This document shows positions 16,367 through 24,684 of a stretch of 64,000 nt of DNA, one piece after another. The notes under the pieces were generated by a model that was not told the DNA's origin, did not search any database, and worked only from the letters and a program-made list of their open reading frames with translations. The stretch is from Streptomyces griseocarneus (lineage in GTDB: Bacteria; Actinomycetota; Actinomycetes; Streptomycetales; Streptomycetaceae). The stretch spans positions 266,421-330,420 of the forward strand of contig NZ_BNBL01000009.1 of NCBI RefSeq assembly GCF_014655595.1, read 5' to 3'. How positions within the stretch are numbered: position 1 is the stretch's first letter; each line of letters begins with the position of its first letter. Position numbers and translations under genes: made by a program.

Positions 16367-17716
16367 CTACTGGTCGCGGTACATCTCGGCGACCAGGAAG
16401 GCCAGGTCCAGGGACTGGCTGCGGTTCAGGCGCGGGTCGCACGCCGTCTCGTAGCGCTGGTGGAGGTCGTCGACGAAGATCTCGTCGCCGCCGCCCACGC
16501 ACTCGGTGACGTCGTCGCCGGTCAGCTCCACGTGGATGCCGCCCGGGTGGGTGCCCAGGCCCTTGTGGACCTCGAAGAAGCCCTTGACCTCGTCCAGGAC
16601 GTCGTCGAAGCGACGGGTCTTGTGGCCCGAGGCGGCCTCGAAGGTGTTGCCGTGCATCGGGTCGCAGACCCACGCCACCTGGGCGCCGGAGGCGGTGACC
16701 TTCTCCACCAGGGTGGGGAGCCTGTCGCGGATCTTGTCCGCGCCCATCCGGGTGATGAACGTCAGCCGGCCGGGCTCGCGCTCGGGGTCGAGCCGCTCGA
16801 TGAGCGTCAGCGCCTCCTCGGGCGTCGTCGTCGGCCCGAGCTTCACCCCGATCGGGTTGCGGATCTTCGAGCAGAACTCGATGTGCGCCCCGTCCAGCTG
16901 CCGGGTGCGCTCACCGATCCAGACCATGTGGCCCGAGACGTCGTACAGCTGCCCGGTGCGCGAGTCGACGCGGGTCAGCGCGGACTCGTAGTCGAGCACG
17001 AGCGCCTCGTGGGAGGCGTAGAACTCGACCGTCTTGAACTCCTCCGGGTCCACCCCGCAGGCGTTCATGAAGTTCATCGCCCGGTCGATCTCGCGGGCCA
17101 GCTGCTCGTAGCGCTGACCGGAGGGCGAGGACTTCACGAAGTCCTGGTTCCAGGCGTGCACCTGGCGCAGGTCGGCGTAGCCACCCGTGGTGAAGGCGCG
17201 CACCAGGTTCAGCGTCGAGGCCGAGGCCTGGTACATCCGCTTCAGCCGCTGCGGGTCCGGCGTACGGGCCTCGGGCGTGAAGGCGAAGCCGTTGACGGAG
17301 TCGCCGCGGTAGGTCGGCAGGGTCACGCCGTCGCGGGTCTCGGTCGGCTTCGAGCGGGGCTTGCTGTACTGGCCGGCGATGCGGCCGACCTTCACGACGG
17401 GCACGGACCCGGCGTAGGTCAGCACCGCGCCCATCTGCAGCAGGGTCTTGAGCTTGTTGCGGATCTGGTCGGCGCCGACGGCGTCGAAGGCCTCCGCGCA
17501 GTCACCGCCCTGGAGCAGGAACGCCTCTCCCCGCGCGACGGCTCCCAGGCGCTGGCGCAGCTGGTCGCACTCGCCGGCGAAGACGAGAGGCGGATAGGAC
17601 TCGAGCTCGGCGATCACATCGCGCAGAGCCTCTTGGTCCGGCCAGTCAGGCTGCTGCGCCGCGGGCAGGGAGCGCCAGGTGTTGCCACCGGCGTGGATTT
17701 CAGCGTTCACGGTCAC
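16367..17716 (-). CDS. aroF: Class II 3-deoxy-7-phosphoheptulonate (DAHP) synthase
   Basis: 449 residues. It condenses PEP and erythrose-4-phosphate, the entry step of the shikimate pathway. Plant-type (class II, AroAII) motifs include VFAGECDQLRQRLGAVARGE, LLQGGDCAEAF, VKVGRIAGQYSKPRS, TLPTYRGDSVNGF, SPSGQRYEQLAREI, HMVWIGERTRQLDGAHIEF, GVKLGPTTTPEEAL, WVCDPMHGNT and GGIHVELTGDDVTEC. The longer frame to 18019 adds non-conserved sequence across the trp control region. GTG 17716 lies 7 nt after a TAATGT -10 and fits a leaderless start. GTG 17710, with a GAGG at 8 nt, is the alternative. It is divergent from trpL/trpE. Confidence 0.96.
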   Translation of the reverse strand: MTVNAEIHAGGNTWRSLPAAQQPDWPDQEALRDVIAELESYPPLVFAGECDQLRQRLGAVARGEAFLLQGGDCAEAFDAVGADQIRNKLKTLLQMGAVLTYAGSVPVVKVGRIAGQYSKPRSKPTETRDGVTLPTYRGDSVNGFAFTPEARTPDPQRLKRMYQASASTLNLVRAFTTGGYADLRQVHAWNQDFVKSSPSGQRYEQLAREIDRAMNFMNACGVDPEEFKTVEFYASHEALVLDYESALTRVDSRTGQLYDVSGHMVWIGERTRQLDGAHIEFCSKIRNPIGVKLGPTTTPEEALTLIERLDPEREPGRLTFITRMGADKIRDRLPTLVEKVTASGAQVAWVCDPMHGNTFEAASGHKTRRFDDVLDEVKGFFEVHKGLGTHPGGIHVELTGDDVTECVGGGDEIFVDDLHQRYETACDPRLNRSQSLDLAFLVAEMYRDQ

Positions 17717-17723
17717 GACCTCA

Positions 17724-17729
17724 ACATTA
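17724..17729 (-). promoter_or_regulatory. Putative -10 element of aroF
   Basis: TAATGT on the minus strand, ending 7 nt before GTG 17716. This is consistent with a leaderless aroF mRNA. Confidence 0.45.
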
Positions 17730-17839
17730 CGGGGTCGAAGACGGCGTCCAGCGGCGGGACCGGACTGTGAGACGAATTCTGAGACGGATCCCGGGAAGAC
17801 GCCCCGGAAAGTCACGCGACGCGGACCCGGGCCGTCGGG

Positions 17840-17845
17840 TAAGGT
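17840..17845 (+). promoter_or_regulatory. Putative -10 element of the trp leader
   Basis: TAAGGT ends 7 nt before the leader-peptide ATG 17853, so transcription would begin at or near the peptide start codon. Confidence 0.5.
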
Positions 17846-17852
17846 GCGCCGC

Positions 17853-17915
17853 ATGTACGTGCTCGCGAACCAGAACCAGAACTGGTGGTGGACCGCTCCT
17901 CCGGCGGCCCACTGA
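17853..17915 (+). CDS. trpL: trp operon leader peptide
   Basis: A 20-residue peptide with three consecutive tryptophan codons (ANQNQNWWWTAPPAAH), placed immediately upstream of an attenuator hairpin and the anthranilate synthase gene. Ribosome stalling at the Trp codons under Trp-tRNA shortage should prevent terminator formation. Trp-leader attenuation of an anthranilate synthase gene is known in Streptomyces. Confidence 0.93.
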   Translation: MYVLANQNQNWWWTAPPAAH

Positions 17916-17940
17916 TCGCGCGTACTCACGAACCGACCGC

Positions 17941-17966
17941 GAAGGCCGCCCCGAGGGGCGGCCTTC
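17941..17966 (+). terminator. trp attenuator hairpin
   Basis: Perfect 12-bp inverted repeat (GAAGGCCGCCCC / GGGGCGGCCTTC) 25 nt after the leader-peptide stop and 59 nt before trpE. This is the terminator arm of the attenuator. The competing anti-terminator probably involves the CGGCGGCCC just before the leader stop. Confidence 0.88.
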
Positions 17967-18024
17967 GGCGTCTTCCCGGACGCCGGCCCGGGGCCGTTCC
18001 TCCTCCCAGGAAGGAACACCCCGT

Positions 18025-19941
18025 ATGACCACCGGCGCCGCCGCCCTCCTCGCCCGGCTGACCACTCCCGGCTGCCCGCCCTTCGCCCTGCTGCACCGCC
18101 GCACCCCCGGCCTGCCCGGCGACACGGTCGAGCTGCTGCTCGGCCCCGTCACCGAGGCCGGCCGGCTCGGCGACATCCCGCTGCCCACCGGGCCCGCGGC
18201 GCACGGCGGGCCCGTGCACGACGCGCTGGCCCTCGTCCCCTTCCGCCAGATCCGCGAGCGCGGCTTCGACGTGCGCGACGACGGCACCCCGCTGCTCGTC
18301 CTGCGCCCCGAGGAGACCCACGAGCTGCCGCTCGCCGAGGCCCTCGCCGCCCTGCCCGCGCACGAGGCGCGGGTCGAGGGCGGCGCGTTCGACGTCGGCG
18401 ACGAGGAGTACGCGCGCATCGTCGAGCGCGTCATCGAGGACGAGATCGGCACCGGTGAGGGCGCCAACTTCGTCATCCGCCGCACGTTCGAGGGCGAGAT
18501 CCACGGCTTCACCGCCGCCGACGCGCTCGCCCTCTTCCGCCGCCTGCTCGCCGGCGAACGCGGCGCCTACTGGACGTACGTGGTGCACACCGGCGACCGC
18601 ACCCTGGTGGGCGCCAGCCCCGAGGTGCACGTCCGGATGACCGGCGGCACCGTCGTGATGAATCCCATCAGCGGCACCTACCGCTATCCGGCCGGCGGCC
18701 CCACCGCCGAGGACCTGCTCGGCTTCCTGCACGACCGCAAGGAGGTCGAGGAGCTGTCCATGGTCGTGGACGAGGAACTGAAGATGATGTGCACCGTCGG
18801 CGACATGGGCGGCGTGGTCGTCGGCCCCCGGCTGCGCGAGATGGCCCACCTCGCGCACACCGAGTACGAGCTGCGGGGACGCTCCTCGCTGGACGTGCGC
18901 GAGGTGCTGAAGGAGACCATGTTCGCGGCCACCGTCACCGGCTCGCCGGTCCAGAACGCCTGCCGCGTCATCGGGCGCCACGAGAGGCACGGCCGCGGCT
19001 ACTACGCCGGCGCCCTCGCCCTCATCGGCCGCGACGCGGGCGGCGCGCAGACCCTGGACTCCCCCATCCTCATCCGCACCGCCGACATCGACCGCCGCGG
19101 CCGGCTCCGCGTGTCCGTCGGCGCCACGCTCGTCCGCCACTCCGACCCCCGCGGCGAGGTCGCCGAGACCCACGCCAAGGCGGCGGGCGTCCTGGCCGCC
19201 CTCGGCGTCCGGCCGGCCGCCGTACGCCCCGCGGCCGCCCCGGCCGTACGGCTGGGCGACGACATCCGGGTACGGGCCGCGCTGGACGCCCGCCGGGCGG
19301 ATCTGGCCCCCTTCTGGCTGCGGATGCGCACCGCCGCGCCCACCGCCGCGCTGAGCGGCCACGCGCTGGTCGTCGACGCCGAGGACACCTTCACGGCGAT
19401 GCTCGCCCACCTCCTGCGCACCTCGGGCCTCGAGGTCACCGTGCGCCGCTACGACGAGCCGGGCCTGCGGGAGGCCGCGCTGCACCACGAGGGGCCCGTG
19501 GTGCTGGGCCCCGGCCCCGGCAACCCCTCGGACGCGGCCGACCCCAAGATGCGGATGCTGCGCGAGCTGACGGCCGGCCTGCTGCGGGGCCACCGCCACG
19601 GGCTGCTCGGCGTGTGCCTGGGGCACGAGCTGATCGCGGCGGAGCTGGGGCTGGAGATCGTACGCAAGCGGGTGCCCTTCCAGGGGGCACAGGAGCGGAT
19701 CGACCTCTTCGGGCGCGAGGAGACGGTGGGGTTCTACAACACGTTCACGGCGCGGTGCGACGAGGCCGTGGCCGCGGAGCTGGCCATGCACGGCATCGAG
19801 GTGAGCCGGGACGCCGCGAGCGGGGACGTCCACGCGGTGCGCGGGGGCACGTTCAGCGGCGTCCAGTTCCACCCGGAGTCGGTGCTGACGCTGAACGGGT
19901 CGGCGATCGTCGCCGAAATGCTGGCCGCCGTCCTCGTCTGA
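18025..19941 (+). CDS. trpE: Fused anthranilate synthase (component I + glutamine amidotransferase)
   Basis: 638 residues. It makes anthranilate from chorismate and glutamine. Residues about 1-440 are the chorismate-binding TrpE part (NPISGTYRYPAGG, EELKMMCTVGDMG, GSPVQNACRVIGRHE, RGYYAGALALIG). Residues about 450-638 are a TrpG-type class I amidotransferase with PGPGNPSDAA, the nucleophile in GVCLGHELI and the His-Glu pair in GVQFHPES. A single-chain fusion is common in actinobacteria and related to PhzE-type enzymes, but the trp leader argues for tryptophan synthesis. ATG 18025 has an AGGAAGGA SD. trpD lies 22 kb away. Confidence 0.95.
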   Translation: MTTGAAALLARLTTPGCPPFALLHRRTPGLPGDTVELLLGPVTEAGRLGDIPLPTGPAAHGGPVHDALALVPFRQIRERGFDVRDDGTPLLVLRPEETHELPLAEALAALPAHEARVEGGAFDVGDEEYARIVERVIEDEIGTGEGANFVIRRTFEGEIHGFTAADALALFRRLLAGERGAYWTYVVHTGDRTLVGASPEVHVRMTGGTVVMNPISGTYRYPAGGPTAEDLLGFLHDRKEVEELSMVVDEELKMMCTVGDMGGVVVGPRLREMAHLAHTEYELRGRSSLDVREVLKETMFAATVTGSPVQNACRVIGRHERHGRGYYAGALALIGRDAGGAQTLDSPILIRTADIDRRGRLRVSVGATLVRHSDPRGEVAETHAKAAGVLAALGVRPAAVRPAAAPAVRLGDDIRVRAALDARRADLAPFWLRMRTAAPTAALSGHALVVDAEDTFTAMLAHLLRTSGLEVTVRRYDEPGLREAALHHEGPVVLGPGPGNPSDAADPKMRMLRELTAGLLRGHRHGLLGVCLGHELIAAELGLEIVRKRVPFQGAQERIDLFGREETVGFYNTFTARCDEAVAAELAMHGIEVSRDAASGDVHAVRGGTFSGVQFHPESVLTLNGSAIVAEMLAAVLV

Positions 19942-19944
19942 CCT

Positions 19945-19986
19945 GCCCGTTCACCCGGAACGTCATGACGTTCCGGGTGAACGGGC
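19945..19986. terminator. Bidirectional terminator between trpE and pfkA
   Basis: A perfect 42-bp palindrome (21-bp arms centred on CGTCATGACG, outer arms GCCCGTTCACCCGG / CCGGGTGAACGGGC) in the 53-bp gap between convergent genes. It can serve both strands. Confidence 0.9.
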
Positions 19987-19994
19987 GTGCGCGG

Positions 19995-21026
19995 TCAGCC
20001 GAAGAAGACCTTCGCCTCCTCGTACAACGCCGCCGGCACCGTCTTCAGCCGGGCCGTGGCCTCGGCCAGCGGAACCCGGACGATGTCCGTACCCCGCAGC
20101 GCGACCATCGTCCCGAAGTGGCCGCCGTCCACGGCGGCCAGGGCGTGCAGTCCGAACCGCGTCGCCAGCCACCGGTCGAACGCGCTCGGCGTCCCGCCGC
20201 GCTGCACGTGTCCCAGCACGGTCGTACGGGCCTCCTTGCCCGTGCGTCGTTCGATCTCCTCCGCCAGCCACTCCCCCACGCCCGACAGCCGGACGTGCCC
20301 GAAGGAGTCCCGGTGGGAGGCGTTCTTGAGCACGAGGTCGCCGTCCTGCGGCATCGCGCCCTCGGCCACGACCACGATCGGGGCGTAGCTGGCGCCGAAG
20401 CGCGAGGTGACCCAGCCGCAGACCTCGTCGACGTCGAAGCGCTGCTCGGGGACGAGGATGACGTTGGCGCCGCCGGCGAGGCCCGAGTGCAGGGCGATCC
20501 AGCCCGCGTGGCGGCCCATGACCTCGACCACGAGGACGCGCATGTGGGACTCGGCCGTGGTGTGGAGGCGGTCGATGGCCTCGGTGGCGATGTTGACGGC
20601 GGTGTCGAAGCCGAAGGTGTAGTCCGTGGCGGAGAGGTCGTTGTCGATGGTCTTGGGCACGCCGACGCAGCGGATGCCGTGGTCGTCGTGGAGCCGGCGG
20701 GCGACGCCCAGGGTGTCCTCGCCGCCGATGGCGATCAGGGCGTCCACCTCGTGCTTGGCGAGGCTCTCCTTGATCCGGCGGACGCCGTCGGGCTCCTTGA
20801 GGGGATTGGTCCGTGACGAGCCGAGGATCGTGCCGCCGCGGGGCAGGATGCCGCGCACGGCGGGAATGCCGAGTTCGGTGACGGCGCCCTGCAGGGGCCC
20901 GCGCCAGCCGTCCTTGAAGCCGATGAAGTCGTGGTCGTGGTCCTGGACGCCCTTGCGGACGACCGCACGGATGACCGCGTTGAGCCCGGGGCAGTCGCCG
21001 CCGCCGGTGAGCACTCCGATCCGCAT
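19995..21026 (-). CDS. pfkA: 6-phosphofructokinase, with PPi-type active-site residues
   Basis: 343 residues, group III PfkA. It phosphorylates fructose 6-phosphate. Motifs are VLTGGGDCPGLNA (5-17), RGGTILGSSRTNP, IAIGGEDTLG, PKTIDNDLSATDYTFGFDTA and MGRHAGWIALHSG. Residue 104 is Asp and residue 125 (equivalent to E. coli 124) is Lys. That pair is characteristic of pyrophosphate-dependent enzymes such as the Amycolatopsis methanolica PPi-PFK, whereas ATP-dependent relatives have Gly at 104. So the phosphoryl donor may be PPi. ATG 21026 has an AGAAGGG SD. A GTG three codons upstream is possible. Confidence 0.94.
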   Translation of the reverse strand: MRIGVLTGGGDCPGLNAVIRAVVRKGVQDHDHDFIGFKDGWRGPLQGAVTELGIPAVRGILPRGGTILGSSRTNPLKEPDGVRRIKESLAKHEVDALIAIGGEDTLGVARRLHDDHGIRCVGVPKTIDNDLSATDYTFGFDTAVNIATEAIDRLHTTAESHMRVLVVEVMGRHAGWIALHSGLAGGANVILVPEQRFDVDEVCGWVTSRFGASYAPIVVVAEGAMPQDGDLVLKNASHRDSFGHVRLSGVGEWLAEEIERRTGKEARTTVLGHVQRGGTPSAFDRWLATRFGLHALAAVDGGHFGTMVALRGTDIVRVPLAEATARLKTVPAALYEEAKVFFG

Positions 21027-21079
21027 GACAGACACCCTTCTCTCGCGCCGGTACGTGCGCCCGGCCGCGCAAGGGGCGG

Positions 21080-21754
21080 TCAGGCGTCGTCGAGGCCTCG
21101 CTCTATCGCGTAGCGGACGAGCTCCACGCGGTTGTGCAGCTGGAGCTTGCCCAAGGTGTTCTGCACATGGTTCTGCACCGTGCGGTGGGAAATAACCAGG
21201 CGTTCGGCGATCTGCTTGTAGGACAGTCCCTTGGCCACGAGGCGGAGGACCTCGGTCTCGCGGTCGGTGAGCCGCGGCGCCCCCGGCTCGTCGGGGGCGG
21301 CGGGGGCCGGGTCGGCGGCGAGCCGGCGGTACTCGCCGAGGACGAGTCCGGCCAGGCCCGGGGTGAAGACGGGGTCGCCGGCGGCGGTGCGGCGCACGGC
21401 GTCCAGCAGCTCCTCGGTGCTGGCGGACTTGAGCAGGTAGCCGGTCGCGCCGGACTTGACCGCCTCCAGGACGTCCGCGTGCTCGCCGCTGGCGGAGAGC
21501 ACCAGGACGCGCAGCGCGGGGCGCTCGGCGACCAGTTCCTTGCAGACGGCGGCGCCCGGCAGGCCGGGCAGGTTGAGGTCCAGCACCAGCACGTCGGGGG
21601 TGGTGGCCCGGGCCCGGCGCACGGCCTGCGGGCCGTCGCCCGCGGTGGCCACCACGTCGTATCCGGCCGTCCCCAGGTCGCGGGCGACCGCGTCGCGCCA
21701 CATCGGGTGGTCGTCGACCACCATCACCCTGACCTGCTCCGTCTGCGTGCTCAT
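21080..21754 (-). CDS. macR: NarL/LuxR-family response regulator, MacR type
   Basis: 224 residues. The receiver domain (about 8-125) has the acidic pair Asp14-Asp15 and phospho-acceptor Asp59 (VLVLDLNLPG), with the switch Lys in YLLKSAS. The C-terminal LuxR helix-turn-helix (about 160-220) contains LTDRETEVLRLVAKGLSYKQ and ISHRTVQNHVQNTLGKLQL. It is coupled to the kinase by an ATGA overlap. Position beside pfkA and sequence style match MacR of the S. coelicolor MacRS system, described as affecting morphogenesis and actinorhodin. The orthology is inferred from memory of that locus. Confidence 0.9.
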   Translation of the reverse strand: MSTQTEQVRVMVVDDHPMWRDAVARDLGTAGYDVVATAGDGPQAVRRARATTPDVLVLDLNLPGLPGAAVCKELVAERPALRVLVLSASGEHADVLEAVKSGATGYLLKSASTEELLDAVRRTAAGDPVFTPGLAGLVLGEYRRLAADPAPAAPDEPGAPRLTDRETEVLRLVAKGLSYKQIAERLVISHRTVQNHVQNTLGKLQLHNRVELVRYAIERGLDDA

Positions 21755-22986
21755 CGTGTGTCCTCGCTCCCCCGTCGATCCTTCGGAACCCTCAGTTCGA
21801 CCTCGGTGCCCTGTCCCGGCACCGAGACCAGCTCGGCCGTGCCGCCCAGATCGCGCAGGCGGCCGCGGATGGACAGGGCGACGCCCATGCGGCCCTCCCG
21901 TTCCGCGTCGGCCAGCCGTCCCTCGGGGATGCCGGGGCCGTCGTCCCGGACGGTGACGATCACTTCGCCGGGTTCGTCCTCGAGCAGGATCCAGGCCCGG
22001 GCCTCCTGGCCGGCGTGCTTGGCGACGTTGTCCAGGGCCGCGCTGACGGCGGCCGCCAGCTCCGCCGCCGCGGCCGCCTCCAGCAGCACGGCGGTGCCGG
22101 GCGCGGAGAAGGTGACGGTCGCCCCGGCGTGCGGGGCGAGCAGGGCGCGTACGTCGCAGGGGCCGGCCGGCGGGGCCGGGGCGGGGCGCACGGCGCGCAC
22201 CAGCTCGGCGTCCTCGGCGAGCTGCTCGGCGGAGCGCTGCGGGGGCACGAGGCCGCCGGCGACCAGGGTGCGCAGGGCGATCTCCTGCTCGCCGGCCATC
22301 CTGCCCAGCTCGGCGGCCTCGCCGCCGAGGGCCGCGCCGCGCCGCTGGACCATGGCCAGCACCTGCAGGACGCCGTCGTGGATGTCGCGGGCCAGCCGCT
22401 CCCGCTCGCGGGTCGCCGCCTCGATCTGCAGGGCGCGGGCGAGCGTGCGCTCACTGGCGCGGGCGACCTCGACGATGTAGCCGACGGCGATGCTGGAGAC
22501 CCACACCAGGACCACGTTGTGGACCGTGTCGCGGGCCGCGACGCCGCGCTCGGCGAGGTTGGCGACGGCCACGATCGTGGAGCCGACCGCCGCCCACCGC
22601 CAGCCGCCCTTGATGGCCATCCCGAGCACGGCGCCGCCGGCCCAGATGGACGGGAGGGTGGCCGCGCCCGATGCGATGCGCTCGCCGGTGTCGAGGACGG
22701 CGGTGAGAAGGATTCCGGCGATCGCGATGCTCAGGTCGGCTATCAGGAACGACTTCGTGCAGCGCTCGGCGGAGGTGACGCGGTTCCAGGTCAGCAGCGT
22801 CCACAGGGTGAGTACGCCCATGTAGAGCGCCGCTCCGGCCGGATGGGCGTACTCCCGGTAGTTGAGGAGGAAGAGCGCGAGCGCGTAGCCGAGCGTCAGG
22901 AGGCGGTAGCCGGTCAGGGCGCGCCACAGCGGCAGCTCCACCGACATCCGTACGGGACGCGGGCGCCGCCCGGTGCGCTGTGTCAT
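21751..22986 (-). CDS. macS: Sensor histidine kinase, MacS type
   Basis: 411 residues. The N-terminal membrane region has about five to six helices (residues 25-175). The HisKA_3 dimerisation helix follows with His203 (RERLARDIHDGVLQVLAMVQ), and the HATPase domain has ALDNVAKHAG, VRDDGPGIPEG and GTEVELRVP. The signal-sensing part is membrane-embedded with almost no extracellular loops, so it probably senses something in or at the membrane. The start has a GGGGGAG SD. It is paired with MacR. Confidence 0.9.
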   Translation of the reverse strand: MTQRTGRRPRPVRMSVELPLWRALTGYRLLTLGYALALFLLNYREYAHPAGAALYMGVLTLWTLLTWNRVTSAERCTKSFLIADLSIAIAGILLTAVLDTGERIASGAATLPSIWAGGAVLGMAIKGGWRWAAVGSTIVAVANLAERGVAARDTVHNVVLVWVSSIAVGYIVEVARASERTLARALQIEAATRERERLARDIHDGVLQVLAMVQRRGAALGGEAAELGRMAGEQEIALRTLVAGGLVPPQRSAEQLAEDAELVRAVRPAPAPPAGPCDVRALLAPHAGATVTFSAPGTAVLLEAAAAAELAAAVSAALDNVAKHAGQEARAWILLEDEPGEVIVTVRDDGPGIPEGRLADAEREGRMGVALSIRGRLRDLGGTAELVSVPGQGTEVELRVPKDRRGSEDTR

Positions 22987-23013
22987 GAACCGACTCCCCC
23001 CGGCCGGGCGACC

Positions 23014-23787
23014 TTACGCCTCGGGCTTGTGCTCCGCCTTCTTTCCCGCCTTGTCGAGTCCGGCCGCTTTCGCCGCCTTCTCCTCCTCGGCCTGCCGCTT
23101 CGCCTCGTCCGCGATCTGCCGCTTGGCGGCGGTGGCGTAGATGTCGACGTACTCCTGGCCGGAGAGCTTCATGATCTCGTACATGACCTCGTCGGTCACC
23201 GAGCGGAGGATGAAGCGGTCGCCGTCCATGCCGTGGTAGCGGCTGAAGTCCAGCGGCTTCCCGATGCGGATGCCCGGCCGGATCATCTTCGGCAGGACCT
23301 TCCCCGGCGGCTGCACCTTCTCCGTGTCGATCATCGCGACCGGGATCACCGGTGCGCCGGTGGCCAGCGCCACCCGGGCGAGCCCGCCGGGCTTGCCGCG
23401 GTAGAGGCGGCCGTCGGGGGACCGGGTGCCCTCGGGGTAGATGCCGAAGAGCTCACCGCGCTCCAGCACCTCGATGCCGCTCTTGATCGCGGCCTCGCCG
23501 GCGCCCCGGGCGCCCGAGCGGTCGACCGGGAGCTGGCCGACGCCCTTGAAGAAGGCCGCCGTCAGCTTTCCCTTGACTCCGGGGGAGGTGAAGTACTCCT
23601 GCTTCGCGATGAAGGTGATCTTGCGATCGAGCACCGCGGGGAGGAAGAAGGAATCCGAGAAGGACAGGTGGTTGCTCGCCAGGATGGCGGGCCCCTCGGC
23701 CGGTACGTTCTCCAAGCCCTCCACCCACGGGCGGAAGGCAAGCTTCAGCGACCCTCCGATGGACAGCTTCATAGCGCCGTAGAACAA
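23014..23787 (-). CDS. 1-acyl-sn-glycerol-3-phosphate acyltransferase
   Basis: 257 residues of the PlsC family, making phosphatidic acid for phospholipid synthesis. Motifs are NHLSFSD (HX4D: His40, Asp45), LPVDRSG, GELFGIYPEGTRSPDG and VALATGAPVIPVAM. I chose TTG 23787 because a perfect AGGAGG lies 7 nt upstream. The first ATG is five codons later and has no SD at a proper distance. The last 35 residues are Lys/Ala/Glu-rich and probably disordered. The next gene, on the other strand, is a hydrolase sharing the promoter region. Confidence 0.93.
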   Translation of the reverse strand: MFYGAMKLSIGGSLKLAFRPWVEGLENVPAEGPAILASNHLSFSDSFFLPAVLDRKITFIAKQEYFTSPGVKGKLTAAFFKGVGQLPVDRSGARGAGEAAIKSGIEVLERGELFGIYPEGTRSPDGRLYRGKPGGLARVALATGAPVIPVAMIDTEKVQPPGKVLPKMIRPGIRIGKPLDFSRYHGMDGDRFILRSVTDEVMYEIMKLSGQEYVDIYATAAKRQIADEAKRQAEEEKAAKAAGLDKAGKKAEHKPEA

Positions 23788-23910
23788 CCGAGAACCTCCT
23801 GTGAGTGACGAGGAGACCTTAACCTGCCTACCCGCCGTGCGGCGCTCCGCGTAGGCTGAGGGCCAGAGCCTCCTTGTCCCGTTGTCTCGTTCCATCGATC
23901 GGAGATCCCG

Positions 23911-24684
23911 GTGCCGCTCCTGCCCGGTGCCGAGCCGTTCCGCCATGAGGGCGGAGAGGTCGGCGTCCTTGTGTGTCACGGCTTCACCGGTTCCCCGCAG
24001 TCCGTGAGGCCCTGGGCCGATTATCTCGCGGAACGCGGCCTTACGGTCTCCCTTCCGCTGCTTCCCGGTCACGGCACCCGCTGGCAGGACATGGCGATCA
24101 CGGGCTGGCAGGACTGGTACGCGGAGGTCGACCGCGAGCTGTGGCGGCTGCGGGAGACGTGCTCGCGGGTCTTCGTGTGCGGGCTGTCGATGGGTGGGGC
24201 ACTTACCCTGCGGCTGGCCGCCCGGCACGGCGCCGCCGTGTCCGGCATCGTCCTGGTCAACCCGGCCAACAAGGTGCACGGCCTGGCCGCCCGGGCCCTG
24301 CCGGTGGTGCGCCACTTCGTCCGTACGACCAAGGGCATCGCCAGCGACATCGCCAGGCCCGGCGGCGTCGAGGTCGGCTACGACCGGGTGCCGCTGCACG
24401 CCGCGCACTCCTTCCGGCGCGGTCTGCGACGGCTGGACGCCGAGCTGCCGCAGGTCACCCAGCCGCTGCTGCTGATGCACAGCCCCGAGGACCACGTCGT
24501 GCCGCCGGCCGACTCGGCGCGCATCCTGGCCCGGGTCTCGTCCCGGGACGTCACCGAGCGGCTGCTGGAGAACAGCTACCACGTGGCCACCCTGGACCAC
24601 GACGCCCCGGCGATCTTCGAGCAGACGCACGCCTTCATCGAGCGCCTCTCGGTCGGCGCGCCCAGGGCGGCCACCCGTGGCTGA
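23911..24684 (+). CDS. Alpha/beta hydrolase (carboxylesterase/monoacylglycerol-lipase type)
   Basis: 257 residues. The oxyanion motif is VLVCHGFTGSPQS (19-31). The catalytic triad is Ser93 in CGLSMGG, Asp194 in HSPEDHVVP and His224 in NSYHVATLDHD. The pattern resembles Geobacillus Est30-type carboxylesterases. The natural substrate is unknown, but its position back-to-back with an acyltransferase suggests lipid metabolism. GTG 23911 has a GGAG SD at 6 nt. It overlaps the next gene by 8 nt. Confidence 0.92.
   Translation: MPLLPGAEPFRHEGGEVGVLVCHGFTGSPQSVRPWADYLAERGLTVSLPLLPGHGTRWQDMAITGWQDWYAEVDRELWRLRETCSRVFVCGLSMGGALTLRLAARHGAAVSGIVLVNPANKVHGLAARALPVVRHFVRTTKGIASDIARPGGVEVGYDRVPLHAAHSFRRGLRRLDAELPQVTQPLLLMHSPEDHVVPPADSARILARVSSRDVTERLLENSYHVATLDHDAPAIFEQTHAFIERLSVGAPRAATRG

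Noticed and set aside
17926..19872. A 648-codon minus-strand frame
   Set aside because: It is the antisense shadow of trpE and would also cross the attenuator.
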